A stretch of DNA of 64,000 nucleotides. Origin: Curtobacterium flaccumfaciens (lineage in GTDB: Bacteria > Actinomycetota > Actinomycetes > Actinomycetales > Microbacteriaceae). Made by a program: the position numbers and the translations under genes. Each line of letters begins with the position of its first letter. The stretch's first letter is position 1. The stretch covers positions 1 to 64,000 of the forward strand of contig NZ_SNVW01000011.1 of the NCBI RefSeq assembly GCF_004361695.1. Reading direction: 5' to 3'. The notes under the pieces were generated by a model. The model was given only the letters and a program-made list of their open reading frames with translations, searched no databases and had not been told where the DNA came from. Below, piece by piece: positions 45,378-55,290 of this stretch.

Positions 45378-46073
45378 GTGACCGATCTCGTCGACACAAC
45401 GGAGATGTACCTCCGCACCATCCTCGACCTCGAGGAGGAGGCGATCGTTCCGCTGCGCGCTCGCATCTCGGAGCGCCTCGGGCACTCTGGCCCCACGGTC
45501 TCGCAGACCATCGCCCGCATGGAGCGCGACGGACTCGTCGTCGTCTCCGGCGACCGGCACCTCGAACTCACGGAAGAGGGCCGCTCCCGCGCGACCCACG
45601 TGATGCGCAAGCACCGCCTGGCGGAGCGGCTGCTCTCCGACGTCATCGGACTCGACTGGGCGTTCGTCCACGACGAGGCCTGCCGCTGGGAGCACGTCAT
45701 GAGCGAGCAGGTCGAGGTCCGCCTGCTCGAGATGCTCGGCAACCCGACCGAGTCGCCGTACGGCAACCCGATCCCCGGCCTGGCCGAGATCGGCGGCCCC
45801 GCAGCCGCCGGGTTCCTCGACGGCGTGCAGAACATCGTCGCCGCGACCGAGGGCACCGACGCCGTCGCGACCGGGGTCATCCGCCGCCTGGGCGAGCCCG
45901 TCCAGTTCGAGCCGGAGCTCCTGCACCAGCTGCGGTCGGCCGGTGTCATGCCGGGTCGCCTGGCGAGCGTGCAGCGGGCCGGTGCCTACGTGGCCGTCCG
46001 CGTCGACGGCGAGGACTCGGGGATCGAGCTGCCGAGCGAGGTCGCGCAGCACGTCTACATCGAGCGCTCGTAG
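45378..46073 (+). CDS. DtxR-family metal-dependent regulator
   Basis: 231 aa from GTG 45378 with GAGGCGGA upstream. Winged helix (1-~70: TTEMYLRTILDLEEEAIVPL, 'ISERLGHSGPTVSQTIARME'), dimerisation and metal-binding domain (~72-140: HVMRKHRLAERLLSDVIGL, 'HDEACRWEHVMSEQVE', with Cys, Glu and His ligands) and a C-terminal SH3-like domain (~150-231). It is closest to IdeR/DtxR (iron) in architecture. A TAGGGT box at about 45339 may be its promoter. Divergent from serC. Confidence 0.93.
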   Translation: MTDLVDTTEMYLRTILDLEEEAIVPLRARISERLGHSGPTVSQTIARMERDGLVVVSGDRHLELTEEGRSRATHVMRKHRLAERLLSDVIGLDWAFVHDEACRWEHVMSEQVEVRLLEMLGNPTESPYGNPIPGLAEIGGPAAAGFLDGVQNIVAATEGTDAVATGVIRRLGEPVQFEPELLHQLRSAGVMPGRLASVQRAGAYVAVRVDGEDSGIELPSEVAQHVYIERS

Positions 46074-46354
46074 CGGTTCCGGCCGCAACGCCCCCGCAAC
46101 TGGGGGAACGGTTCGTTCTGCCCGCTGATCAGGGCTTCTTGACCGAACCGTTACAAAGCGGCGTTTTCATCTCGACAAGGTAACGGTCGGCACGTACACT
46201 CGACGAGTCCGCCGGCCACCCACGAGGCCCAGGACCCGTGACAGGACGTCTCGAACCCGTCTCCTGTCTCGATCGGAAACGATGACGAACGGATGGGGTT
46301 GCGCGGCCGCGGTCACCCACGCGGACGTGATGACGAGACGCCGGAGACACCCCT
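46074..46354 (+). promoter_or_regulatory. Upstream region of the NlpC/P60 gene with nested inverted repeats
   Basis: AACGGTTC (about 46107) pairs with GAACCGTT (about 46144), and CCGTTAC (about 46147) pairs with GTAACGG (about 46180). TACACT at 46195-46200 is a plausible -10 box, leaving a ~150-nt leader. GTAAC-type sites before cell-wall hydrolase genes are reminiscent of MtrA targets in actinobacteria; this is inference. The ydaO riboswitch core is not recognisable. Confidence 0.4.
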
Positions 46355-47326
46355 TTGACGCAGACCGGTTCCGCCGCGGACGCACAGACGCCCGTGAACC
46401 CGACGAATACCGCGAACGCCACCGATGCCCCGCTCTCGCGCCGCGCAGCCCGGCAGGGCGAGACCGACGCGACCCGCACCCGGACGGCGCGCGTGACGCC
46501 CGTCCGTGACGCACCGCTCCCCGGTGGTCGTCGTGCCGCGCAGGCCGCTCGCACCGCCGCCGCCACGAAGGCGAGCTCGTCGGCCCGCAAGCGTCGCTTC
46601 CTCGCACCGGTCGTCCTGACCGTGGCCGCGGGCATGTTCGGCACCGTCGCGGTCGCCCCGGCCTTCGCCGCCACGCAGCAGTCGAGCACCACCGACGCCG
46701 CGAACGCCCAGCGTGCGATCCGCACCACCGAGGCGCAGAACTTCTCCGTGTCCGACGCGGTCGCCCTCGCCGGCACCAGCCGCGACGGCTACGGCGCCAC
46801 CGCGCAGTCGACGCTCGACGCCGAGGCCGCGCAGAAGGCCGCAGCGGCAGCCGCCAAGCAGGCCGCGTCCCAGGCCGCCGCCACGCAGGCAGCGCGTGCC
46901 CAGACCGCGTCGCAGTACGCGGCCTACACCGGCCCGACCGCGTCCGACTACGTCGCGTCCTCGACCGCCGCGAACACGCCGTTCTCGCTGCCGGCCGTGG
47001 TCGCCACCGCCAAGCAGTACATCGGCACCCCGTACGTCTTCGGCGGCGCGGACCCGTCGGGCTTCGACTGCTCGGGCTACGTCATGTTCGTCTACGCGCA
47101 GTACGGCATCAACCTCGCGCACTCCGTGCCGCTGCAGGACCAGGCCGGCACCACGATCCCCGAGTCCGAGGCGCAGCCGGGTGACGTCGTCATCTTCAAC
47201 AACGAGGCGCATGACGGCTTCTACATGGGCAACGGCATGATCATGGACGCCCCGAAGCCCGGCGGCTCCGTGTCGATCCGCCCGATCTGGACCAGCGACT
47301 ACCACATCGTCCGCTTCGGCATCTGA
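46355..47326 (+). CDS. Secreted NlpC/P60 peptidoglycan hydrolase
   Basis: 323 aa with start TTG 46355 behind CCGGAGA. A long Thr/Ala/Arg-rich N-terminus is followed by a hydrophobic export segment (~83-105, ending AFAATQQSS), a Gln/Ala-rich coiled linker (~140-190), and a C-terminal NlpC/P60 domain (~205-323). Catalytic Cys239 is in DCSGYVMFVY and His286 in EAHDGFYMG. It probably cleaves stem peptides at cell separation. The N-terminus before the signal is unusually long (about 80 residues); a later start is possible. Confidence 0.9.
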   Translation: MTQTGSAADAQTPVNPTNTANATDAPLSRRAARQGETDATRTRTARVTPVRDAPLPGGRRAAQAARTAAATKASSSARKRRFLAPVVLTVAAGMFGTVAVAPAFAATQQSSTTDAANAQRAIRTTEAQNFSVSDAVALAGTSRDGYGATAQSTLDAEAAQKAAAAAAKQAASQAAATQAARAQTASQYAAYTGPTASDYVASSTAANTPFSLPAVVATAKQYIGTPYVFGGADPSGFDCSGYVMFVYAQYGINLAHSVPLQDQAGTTIPESEAQPGDVVIFNNEAHDGFYMGNGMIMDAPKPGGSVSIRPIWTSDYHIVRFGI

Positions 47327-47406
47327 CCCGGCCGAGCGCTGCCCGGCGCACCAGCTGCCCGCCGCCGGGCACGACCGCGGTGCGTCGATCCCGTGAACAT
47401 CGCCGA

Positions 47407-47439
47407 AACCGGCCCGCACACCCTCGTGCCGGGCCGGTT
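47407..47439. terminator. Terminator of the NlpC/P60 gene
   Basis: AACCGGCCCG pairs with CGGGCCGGTT, 13-nt loop, then TT. Confidence 0.8.
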
Positions 47440-47446
47440 TCTGACG

Positions 47447-47618
47447 TACCCTGACGCTGCACCGGTCCGATCCGGTCCGCCCAGGGAGACCTCATGTCAT
47501 CGTTCCGCACGACCCGCACCATGGGTCGGCGCGCGCACGTCGACATATGGTCGACCACCGCCTGCGTGCACGAGCACACCCCCGCATGACGCGAGCACTG
47601 CCCTTCCGGGTGGTGCTC
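47447..47618 (+). promoter_or_regulatory. Leader region with short ORF and hairpin before the HNH gene
   Basis: TACCCT (47447-47452) as -10 box, then a good AGGGAGA ribosome site and a 31-codon frame at 47494-47589 (MSSFRTTRTMGRRAHVDIWS and on, with a Cys and several His near the end), followed 4 nt later by an 11-bp hairpin (47593-47618) with a 4-nt loop. A translated short frame followed at once by a hairpin resembles a leader-peptide attenuator. The HNH gene starts 108 bp further on. Confidence 0.4.
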
Positions 47619-47725
47619 TTCGTGGTTCCGGGGTCGTGGACGCGAGCGACGGTCACCTGAGCGGCGCCCCGGCCCGACGCACCCGCACCGCCTGGAAGCC
47701 GTCCAGGCACGTCGGAAGGGAACCC

Positions 47726-48220
47726 ATGCGCACTCTCGTCCTCAACGCCGGTTACGAGCCCCTCGCGGTGATCTCGTTCCGTCGGGCCCTCGTGCTCGTC
47801 ATGAACCAGAAGGCCGCCATCGTCGCCGCGGACCTCGAACACCCGGTCACGGGCTCGACGTCCTCCTACGACCGTCCGTCCGTCATCATCCTGACCCGGT
47901 ACGTGCGGATTCCGCACTCCCGGCTCGTGCCGGTCTCCCGGCGCGGGGTCCTGCGCCGGGACGCCAACCGGTGCGCGTACTGCGACCGGCACGCGACCAC
48001 GATCGACCACGTCCAGCCGCGTTCCCGGGGTGGTGAGGACTCGTGGGAGAACCTCGTCGCCTGCTGCCTCGCCTGCAACAACACCAAGGGCGATCGCACC
48101 CCGCAGGAGATGGGCTGGCGACTGCGCTTCCGCCCGAAGGCGCCGCACGGGTCGTCGTGGGTGGTGCGCGGCATCGAGCGTCCGCAGTCCGAGTGGGACG
48201 AGTACCTGGTGGCCGCGTAG
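47726..48220 (+). CDS. HNH endonuclease
   Basis: 164 aa from ATG 47726 with GGAAGGG upstream. The N-terminal part (MRTLVLNAGYEPLAVISFRR) and the C-terminal HNH domain (RRDANRCAYCDRHATTIDHV, with zinc Cys pairs CAYC and CLAC, and 'SWENLVACCLACNNTKGD') match a highly conserved actinobacterial HNH family. The DHV His and the following Asn supply the catalytic centre. The cellular role is unknown; in related genomes it is a chromosomal housekeeping gene rather than a mobile one. Confidence 0.93.
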   Translation: MRTLVLNAGYEPLAVISFRRALVLVMNQKAAIVAADLEHPVTGSTSSYDRPSVIILTRYVRIPHSRLVPVSRRGVLRRDANRCAYCDRHATTIDHVQPRSRGGEDSWENLVACCLACNNTKGDRTPQEMGWRLRFRPKAPHGSSWVVRGIERPQSEWDEYLVAA

Positions 48221-48260
48221 CGGCCCGTCGCGGTTGTCGCGGTCGTCGCGGCTGTCGCCG

Positions 48261-48310
48261 TGACGGACTGGAGGCGCGTGGCGGGCTCGCCACGCGCCTC
48301 CAGTCCGTCA
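48261..48310. terminator. 23-bp hairpin of the GGAGGCGCG family between convergent genes
   Basis: TGACGGACTGGAGGCGCGTG continues for 3 more bases, then a GGCT loop and the perfect complement. It closes both the HNH and the CPBP protease genes. Confidence 0.88.
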
Positions 48311-49168
48311 GCTGGTCCGGTCCAGGGCGCGCGCCCGGCGGCCCGGCAGGAGGAAGATCGCGACGATCCCGAACACGATGTAGACGAAGTTGAAGAGCGA
48401 CGCGAAGGTGACGAGGGCGTGTGAGCCACCCGTGACCACCGCGTGCGCGTCGTTGAGGCCGCCGACCGCCATCAGGGTCGTCGGGTCGGTGAGCGCGTGC
48501 AGGAGCATCGGTGCGATCAACCAGCGGCTGACGCGGAGCGCGAGGAACATCATCGCGCCGAAGCCCATCGCGTAGCCGACGGTCGCGAAGACGAGCAGCG
48601 GGTTGCCGCCGCCGAGCAGGTTCTGCAGGTGGATCAGTCCGAAGACGAGCGACGACAGGACGAAGACCGCTCGCTCGCTGTACCCGTGACGTTCCAGCAG
48701 TTCGACGGCGAAGCCGCGGGTGAGGAGTTCCTCGGCGAACCCGACGCAGAGGCCGAAGAACAGGATCGCGAGCACCAGCGTCGGCGTGAAGCGGGACCAG
48801 TCGGTTCCGAAGACCTTGAGGACCGGCGGCACGATCGTGATGACGACGGCGATCCACATCCACCGCGGCGCCCGGTCGGCACGGCGGTGGAACAGCCGCG
48901 GCACCCAGCCGAGCGTCGCCGCGAACGCCAGGAGCAGCAGCCCCATCAGGCCGATCGGCAGGATCGACCCGAGGAGCACGCTCGTCGTGTCGCCGTACGG
49001 GTCGTCCAGGTCGATGTACGGCCGGATGACGAGGCCGAGGAGCTGGCCGAGGCCCAGGTACACGGCCAGGTACAGGGCTGCGAGGAGGACCGCGCGCCAC
49101 CAGCCGCCCCGTTGCCAGAACCGCTGCCAAGCGTTCGCGTGCGTCTGGTCCGTCGTCTGGTCCGTCAT
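48308..49168 (-). CDS. CPBP family intramembrane metalloprotease
   Basis: 286 aa with about eight membrane helices. The motifs of the CAAX-protease/bacteriocin-processing (Abi) family are present: EE in VGFAEELLTRGF near 144, HxxxN-like GLIHLQNLLGG, and HALTD near 240. It may process prenylated or small hydrophobic proteins; the substrate is unknown. ATG 49168. Upstream (49169-49280) lies an imperfect tandem repeat rich in GGTCGGTTCGTCG. A second membrane protease (PrsW) is the next gene on the same strand. Confidence 0.9.
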   Translation of the reverse strand: MTDQTTDQTHANAWQRFWQRGGWWRAVLLAALYLAVYLGLGQLLGLVIRPYIDLDDPYGDTTSVLLGSILPIGLMGLLLLAFAATLGWVPRLFHRRADRAPRWMWIAVVITIVPPVLKVFGTDWSRFTPTLVLAILFFGLCVGFAEELLTRGFAVELLERHGYSERAVFVLSSLVFGLIHLQNLLGGGNPLLVFATVGYAMGFGAMMFLALRVSRWLIAPMLLHALTDPTTLMAVGGLNDAHAVVTGGSHALVTFASLFNFVYIVFGIVAIFLLPGRRARALDRTS

Positions 49169-49179
49169 CTGATCCCCTG

Positions 49180-49280
49180 GTGGCTCGGTCGCTGGTTCGG
49201 TCGGTTCGTCGTGCGGTGTCTCGGTCGGTTCGTCGGGCGCTGGCTCGGTCGGTTCGTCGTGCGGTGTCCCGGTCGTGGTC
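49180..49280. repeat. Imperfect tandem repeat between two membrane protease genes
   Basis: CTCGGTCGGTTCGTCG(T/G) recurs with the linker GCGGTGT or GCGCTGG, three times in about 95 bp. Confidence 0.8.
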
Positions 49281-50150
49281 TCACCGCGCGTCGCTCCGGT
49301 CCCGCTGCAGCCGGAGCACCTGCGGTCGGAACCAGAACACGAAGACGGCGACCGCGTACACGGCTTCGAGCACGATGCTCGCCGGCACGCTCCAGTCGCG
49401 GATGGGTCCGTCGATCACCGCGTCGTTGAGGCCGTGGATCGCGGCGGCGCCGAGGTACGCGAGCAGGCCGACACCGACCGCCCTGCCCGCCGTCAGCGTC
49501 TTCGCAGCGAGCCAGATGATCACCGCGGCCCCCACGGTCATCAGCGGGTGCGAGACCTCGGCGATGATGCGGACGACGACGTCCATCATCATGACGAACG
49601 GTGCGTCGGACGGCGCCGGGCCACCGTCGAGGATCGGGTCCAGCGAGGTGATGATGTAGCTGACCCCCTCGAGGAACCCCAGCCAGGCTGCGGCGACGAG
49701 CACGAGCCAGGCGCCGAGCCGCGGCGAACGGTACGTGCGGGAGGACAGCAGCAGGATGACCGGCACCAGGAGCTTCAGGAACTCCTCGACCAGGCCGGGC
49801 CAGATCGCGCCGCCCGGCAGCATCGTGGCCGGGCCGTTCAGGGCGCCGGCAAGCAGCATCGCGATGGTTCCCCAGGCGAGGCCGATCCACAGCGCCTGCA
49901 CGCGGTGGGGGTGCCCGGTCAGCGAGACCTTCTGCCGGAAGTACCACGCGATCGCGACCAGCGGCACGCCGATGCCGATGATCGCGGCGAGGACCACCAC
50001 CACGAGCGAGTACGGCGGCAGGCCGTCCCCGACCGTGGCCTCGCGGCCGCCGGAGAGCATCAGGCTGCCACCCCAGTACCCGAGGAGAGCACCGACGACA
50101 GCGCCCCCGAGGCCGACGATGAGCGGTGCGGTCCCCCGGGGTCGCGACAT
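49281..50150 (-). CDS. PrsW family intramembrane protease
   Basis: 289 aa, with about eight helices. PrsW motifs: EE in GLVEEFLKLL near 121, E-G in FLEGVSYI near 162, His in EVSHPLMT near 197, and HGLND near 237. PrsW-type proteases cleave membrane proteins such as anti-sigma factors (B. subtilis RsiW). No sigma/anti-sigma pair is adjacent. ATG 50150, ORF continues upstream but homology begins at MSRPRGTAP. It is probably co-transcribed with the CPBP gene, which lies 112 bp downstream. Confidence 0.9.
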   Translation of the reverse strand: MSRPRGTAPLIVGLGGAVVGALLGYWGGSLMLSGGREATVGDGLPPYSLVVVVLAAIIGIGVPLVAIAWYFRQKVSLTGHPHRVQALWIGLAWGTIAMLLAGALNGPATMLPGGAIWPGLVEEFLKLLVPVILLLSSRTYRSPRLGAWLVLVAAAWLGFLEGVSYIITSLDPILDGGPAPSDAPFVMMMDVVVRIIAEVSHPLMTVGAAVIIWLAAKTLTAGRAVGVGLLAYLGAAAIHGLNDAVIDGPIRDWSVPASIVLEAVYAVAVFVFWFRPQVLRLQRDRSDAR

Positions 50151-50243
50151 GATGCTGAAACTATCAGCAGGCTGAGGATGCCGGGGGCCTTGGCCGTGTC
50201 CGTGCCCGTGCTTCCACGGCGTGCGTTCGTCGGGGGTGCGTCG

Positions 50244-50249
50244 TAGCGT
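50244..50249 (+). promoter_or_regulatory. TAGCGT -10 box of the epoxide hydrolase gene
   Basis: Six nt before the ATG, no ribosome site: leaderless start likely. Confidence 0.45.
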
Positions 50250-50255
50250 CGGGCC

Positions 50256-51359
50256 ATGGCAGACACCCCGTTCATCGACGACGAGACGATCGCCGACCTG
50301 CGCGCACGCCTCCGTGCCAGCCGGTGGCCCGACGCACCGTCCGGGGTCGGGTGGTCGCTCGGGGTCGACGTCGACGAGCTCCGGCCCCTCGTCGAGTACT
50401 GGGCGGACGGCTTCGACTTCGACGCGCACCGTGCCGCGCTGGCGGCGCTGCCCTCGCGCCGGGTGGTCGTCGACGGCATCCGCGTCCACGTGCTGCACGC
50501 CCGCGCCGGTACCCCGCACGCCCTGCCGCTCCTGCTCGCCCACGGCTGGCCGGACTCCGGGTGGCGGTACCGGAAGGTGCTGCCGATGCTCGTCGAGGCC
50601 GGGTTCGACGTCATCGTGCCGGACATGCCCGGCTACGGGTTCTCCGAGGCGCCGCCGCAGCCGATCGACGCCCGCCGGGTCGCCGGGATGTGGGCGACGC
50701 TGATGACCGAGATCGGGTACGACCGGTTCGCGGTGTCCGGCGGGGACATCGGCACGCACGTCGTCCGGTACCTCGCGCTCGACCACCCGGACCGGGTCGT
50801 GGCCGTGCACCGCATCGACGGCGGTCTCGCGTGGCCGGGGCTCGATCCGTCGACGCTGACCGCGGCCGAGCAGGCGTTCGTCGCCGAGACCGATCGGTGG
50901 CGGACGGCCGAGGGCGCCTACGCGATGCTGCACCGGACGAAACCGCAGACCGTCGCGGTCGCGCTGAACGACTCCCCGGCCGGGCTCGCGGCGTGGATCG
51001 TCGAGAAGCTCCGGTCGTGGAGCGACTGCGACGGGGACCTCTGGTCGGTGTACACGCGGGACGAGGTGCTCGCGCTCCTCACCGAGTACTGGGCGACCGA
51101 GACGATCGGGTCGTCGATGCGGATGTACCACGCGAACGCCGCGGTGCCGGCGGAGCAGATGGCACGCCGGGTCGAGGTGCCGTCGGGGTTCTCGATCTTC
51201 CCGGGGGACCTGGTGCGGGCGCCGAGGGAGTGGTTCGAGCGGACCACGAACCTCGTGTACCACCACGAACTCGAGCGCGGTGGGCACTTCGCGGCGTTCG
51301 AGCAGCCGGAGGTGTTCGTCGACGAGCTCCGCACCTTCCTGGAGCCGTTCCGCCGGTAG
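50256..51359 (+). CDS. Epoxide hydrolase
   Basis: 367 aa. EHN N-terminal domain (1-~105, DLRARLRASRWPDAPSGVGW), then an alpha/beta hydrolase core: oxyanion HGWPDSGWRY, nucleophile Asp164 in SGGDIGTHV (in place of Ser), the lid with Tyr residues, and a late His in GGHFAAFEQP. The enzyme hydrates epoxides to diols; the substrate, whether xenobiotic or cellular, is unknown. It directly precedes tRNA-Arg. Confidence 0.93.
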   Translation: MADTPFIDDETIADLRARLRASRWPDAPSGVGWSLGVDVDELRPLVEYWADGFDFDAHRAALAALPSRRVVVDGIRVHVLHARAGTPHALPLLLAHGWPDSGWRYRKVLPMLVEAGFDVIVPDMPGYGFSEAPPQPIDARRVAGMWATLMTEIGYDRFAVSGGDIGTHVVRYLALDHPDRVVAVHRIDGGLAWPGLDPSTLTAAEQAFVAETDRWRTAEGAYAMLHRTKPQTVAVALNDSPAGLAAWIVEKLRSWSDCDGDLWSVYTRDEVLALLTEYWATETIGSSMRMYHANAAVPAEQMARRVEVPSGFSIFPGDLVRAPREWFERTTNLVYHHELERGGHFAAFEQPEVFVDELRTFLEPFRR

Positions 51360-51372
51360 AGTGGTCGGGCCA

Positions 51373-53020
<1,648 letters not shown>

Positions 53021-53087
53021 CCGCTGCGCACTCGAAGGGGGTCTCCGCGTCGTGCGGAGGCCCCCTTCGTCGTGCTGCGCCGGCGTC

Positions 53088-53365
53088 GAGCGACACATCC
53101 GTTGTCGTACGACGTCGGCGTTGTCGCTCCGGGGCGTGTGCAACTGGAGGCGCGTGCAACGGTTGCGTCCGCGCGCAAGCGACACATCCGTTGTCGTACG
53201 ACGTCGACGTCGTCGCTTGGGGGCGCGTGCAACGGTTGCGTCCGCGCGCAAGTGACACATCCGCTGTCGTACGACGTCGACGTTGTCGCTTGGGGGCGCG
53301 TGCAACGGTTGCGTCCGCGCGCAAGTGACACATCCGTTGTCGTACGACATCGACGTTGTCGCGTC
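53088..53365. repeat. Tandem repeat array of about 73 bp, four units
   Basis: GACACATCC starts at 53092, 53181, 53254 and 53327. Units 2 and 3 are each 73 bp; unit 1 is 89 bp because of an insert; unit 4 is partial. Every unit holds the palindrome GTCGTACGAC and the near-palindrome GCAACGGTTGC. It lies between argG and the convergent permease gene. Reading frames in it are repetitive and not convincing as genes. Confidence 0.93.
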
Positions 53366-53424
53366 AGAGCGCAGGCGACGGGCGCGACCGACCGCGACCG
53401 CCCGCGCCCGCCCGCCCGCAGACG

Positions 53425-53464
53425 GACGGGAGGCGCGGTGCCAGCCGGCACCGCGCCCCCCGTC
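53425..53464. terminator. Hairpin of the GGAGGCGCGG family
   Basis: GACGGGAGGCGCGGTGCC, 4-nt loop, complement with one mismatch. It lies between convergent argG and the AI-2E permease gene. Confidence 0.8.
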
Positions 53465-53484
53465 GAGAGTCCGGACGTCCCGCG

Positions 53485-54627
53485 TCAGCGCGCCTCGGCG
53501 GTCTCCACGCGCTTCTGCCGCCACGCACGAGCGGGCTTGTCCGGCCCGTCCCACACCTGGATCGCGCCCCACGCGGCGGCGAGCAGCGGCACCGAGATGA
53601 TCGCCCCGGTGATACCGGCGAGCACGGTACCGGCGGTCAGGCCGATCAGGATGACGAGCCCGTGCAGCTTGAGCGTCTTGCCCATCAGGACCGGCTGGAG
53701 CAGGTTGCCCTCGAGCTGGTTGACGAGCACGACGATGCCGACCACGATCAGCGCCTGCACGGGGCCGAGCGCGACGAGGGCGACGAGGGCCGCGAGGATG
53801 CCGGCTGCGGTCGCACCGACGATCGGGATGAACGCCGTGATGAACACGACGACGGCGAGGGGGAGCGCGAGCGGGACGCCGACGATCGCGATGCCGACGC
53901 CGATGCCGATGGCGTCGACGGCTGCGACGGTCGCCGTGCCGCGGACGTAGCCGCCGAGGGTCTGCACGACCCGGTCACCGACGCGACGGGCCCGCTGGTA
54001 GCGCTCGCCCGTGAAGGGGCGGAGCAGGAACTCCCAGATGCGCGGGCCGTCCTTGAGGAAGAAGAACAGGACGACGATCATCAGCACGAGGCCGGTGAGG
54101 AAGTTCGCCGTGGCCGAGGCCCCGGCGAGGGCTCCGGAGCCGAACTGCGAGCTGGTGACGAAGTCCTGGATGCCCTTCACGGCCTCGTCGATCTGCGACT
54201 GGTCGATCGAGATCGGGAGCGTCGACGCGAAGTCCTGCAGCTGGTCGAAGCCGCGGAGCGCCGACTTCTGCAGGTCCGGCCACTGCGAGACCACGGCCAC
54301 GACGATGAGCCAGCCGACCAGGCCGAGCACGATGAGCACGCCGACGAGGACCGCGAGCGTCGCCAGGACGGAGGGGACCCGGTGGCGGCGGAGCCACGAG
54401 ACGACGGGGTGCATGGCCGACGCGATGATGAGCGCGAGGAGCACGGGGATCGTGACGACGCTCAGGGTCGCTGCGGCGTAGACGATGCCGATCGCGATGA
54501 CGAGCACGATGATGAGCTGCAGGCACCGGGTCGCGATGCCGCCGAACGAGTCCGACCACTGCTTCGAGACCTCGGACCGGGTGGCGGGGGCGGACGGTGT
54601 GCTGGGGGTGTTGCCGAACAGGGGCAT
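53485..54627 (-). CDS. AI-2E family membrane permease
   Basis: 380 aa from ATG 54627 with GAGGAG upstream. About eight membrane helices: four at the N-terminus (~37-110), a soluble stretch with DQLQDFASTLPISIDQSQID, then the conserved C-terminal half ending in LEGNLLQPVLMGKTLKLHGL and a final hydrophobic pair. The family was named for autoinducer-2 export in E. coli, but many members have other or unknown functions (e.g. Na+/H+ exchange). No quorum-sensing gene is adjacent. Confidence 0.92.
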   Translation of the reverse strand: MPLFGNTPSTPSAPATRSEVSKQWSDSFGGIATRCLQLIIVLVIAIGIVYAAATLSVVTIPVLLALIIASAMHPVVSWLRRHRVPSVLATLAVLVGVLIVLGLVGWLIVVAVVSQWPDLQKSALRGFDQLQDFASTLPISIDQSQIDEAVKGIQDFVTSSQFGSGALAGASATANFLTGLVLMIVVLFFFLKDGPRIWEFLLRPFTGERYQRARRVGDRVVQTLGGYVRGTATVAAVDAIGIGVGIAIVGVPLALPLAVVVFITAFIPIVGATAAGILAALVALVALGPVQALIVVGIVVLVNQLEGNLLQPVLMGKTLKLHGLVILIGLTAGTVLAGITGAIISVPLLAAAWGAIQVWDGPDKPARAWRQKRVETAEAR

Positions 54628-55223
54628 CTGGCTCCTCGGGGTGCGGGTGTGCCCGCCCACCGTACCGGGGACGTCGCCCCGAGGGCCGGGCCGGTCGGAA
54701 CCCGCATCGGCGGTGCCATCGCGCTCCGGCCCGAGCTGCAGGGAAGTGCTCGAGGGCCGGAGCGTCGATGCTCGCAGCGGGTCCCGGCGAGGGTGCGCCG
54801 GTCGGGTGTGACTCGCTGACGATGATCACTCTAGGCGGTCCGCACAAATGTGGACAGACAGATCGGTCTCCCCAGTTCGGGGGACTTGTGCTGGCCCGGT
54901 GCGATGCGGTTTGCGGAGACTTCTCGTTCCCGATCGGGAACGCCGTTACGGTGAGGGGACCAGGCCGGAAGTCAGGTCTCGTGGTCTTGATGCTCCTCGC
55001 GGTCTGCGAGGTCTGGCGCGGCGGGACGGCCTGGTCGAATCCGGAGTGCGCATCACTCCGACGAAGGGCTGGTCGCCATGACCGCCGTCACCGTTCCGTG
55101 CACCGCTGCCACCGTTCTGTTCGTGAGTTCCACCCGTTCCCCGGCCGCCCCGGTCGCCGGCTCGCTGCTGGAACTCGTCCTCTCGTAGGACCACCCCGCC
55201 CGTCGCGCACCAGCGCACCCACT
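54628..55223. other. Gene-poor interval with a palindrome and a possible short gene
   Basis: No confident gene. A perfect 16-bp palindrome, GTTCCCGATCGGGAAC, lies at 54926-54941 and looks like an operator. Downstream, a 36-codon frame at 55078-55188 (MTAVTVPCTAATVLFVSSTR and on) has GAAGGG at suitable distance, but nothing supports its expression. The upstream part 54628-54925 shows only GC-rich sequence without clear frames. Confidence 0.5.
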
Positions 55224-55271
55224 GACGGACTGGAGGCGCGGTGCCAGCCGGCACCGCGCCTCCAGTCCGTC
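55224..55271. terminator. Hairpin of the GGAGGCGCGG family behind the MATE gene
   Basis: A perfect 22-bp arm starting GACGGACTGGAGGCGCGGTG with a 4-nt loop (AGCC). It lies 20 bp past the MATE stop (leftward). Confidence 0.9.
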
Positions 55272-55290
55272 CGGACGCAGGTCCAGGGCG

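Noticed and set aside
46074-46354. ydaO-type c-di-AMP riboswitch before the NlpC/P60 gene
   Set aside because: Expected from the gene type in actinobacteria, but the conserved core sequences are not visible.
53088-53365. CRISPR array or repeat protein gene
   Set aside because: Units follow each other without variable spacers, and frames change reading between units.
53072-53950. Frames inside the 73-bp repeats and opposite the permease gene
   Set aside because: Repeated peptides simply mirror the DNA repeat, with no start site or family support.
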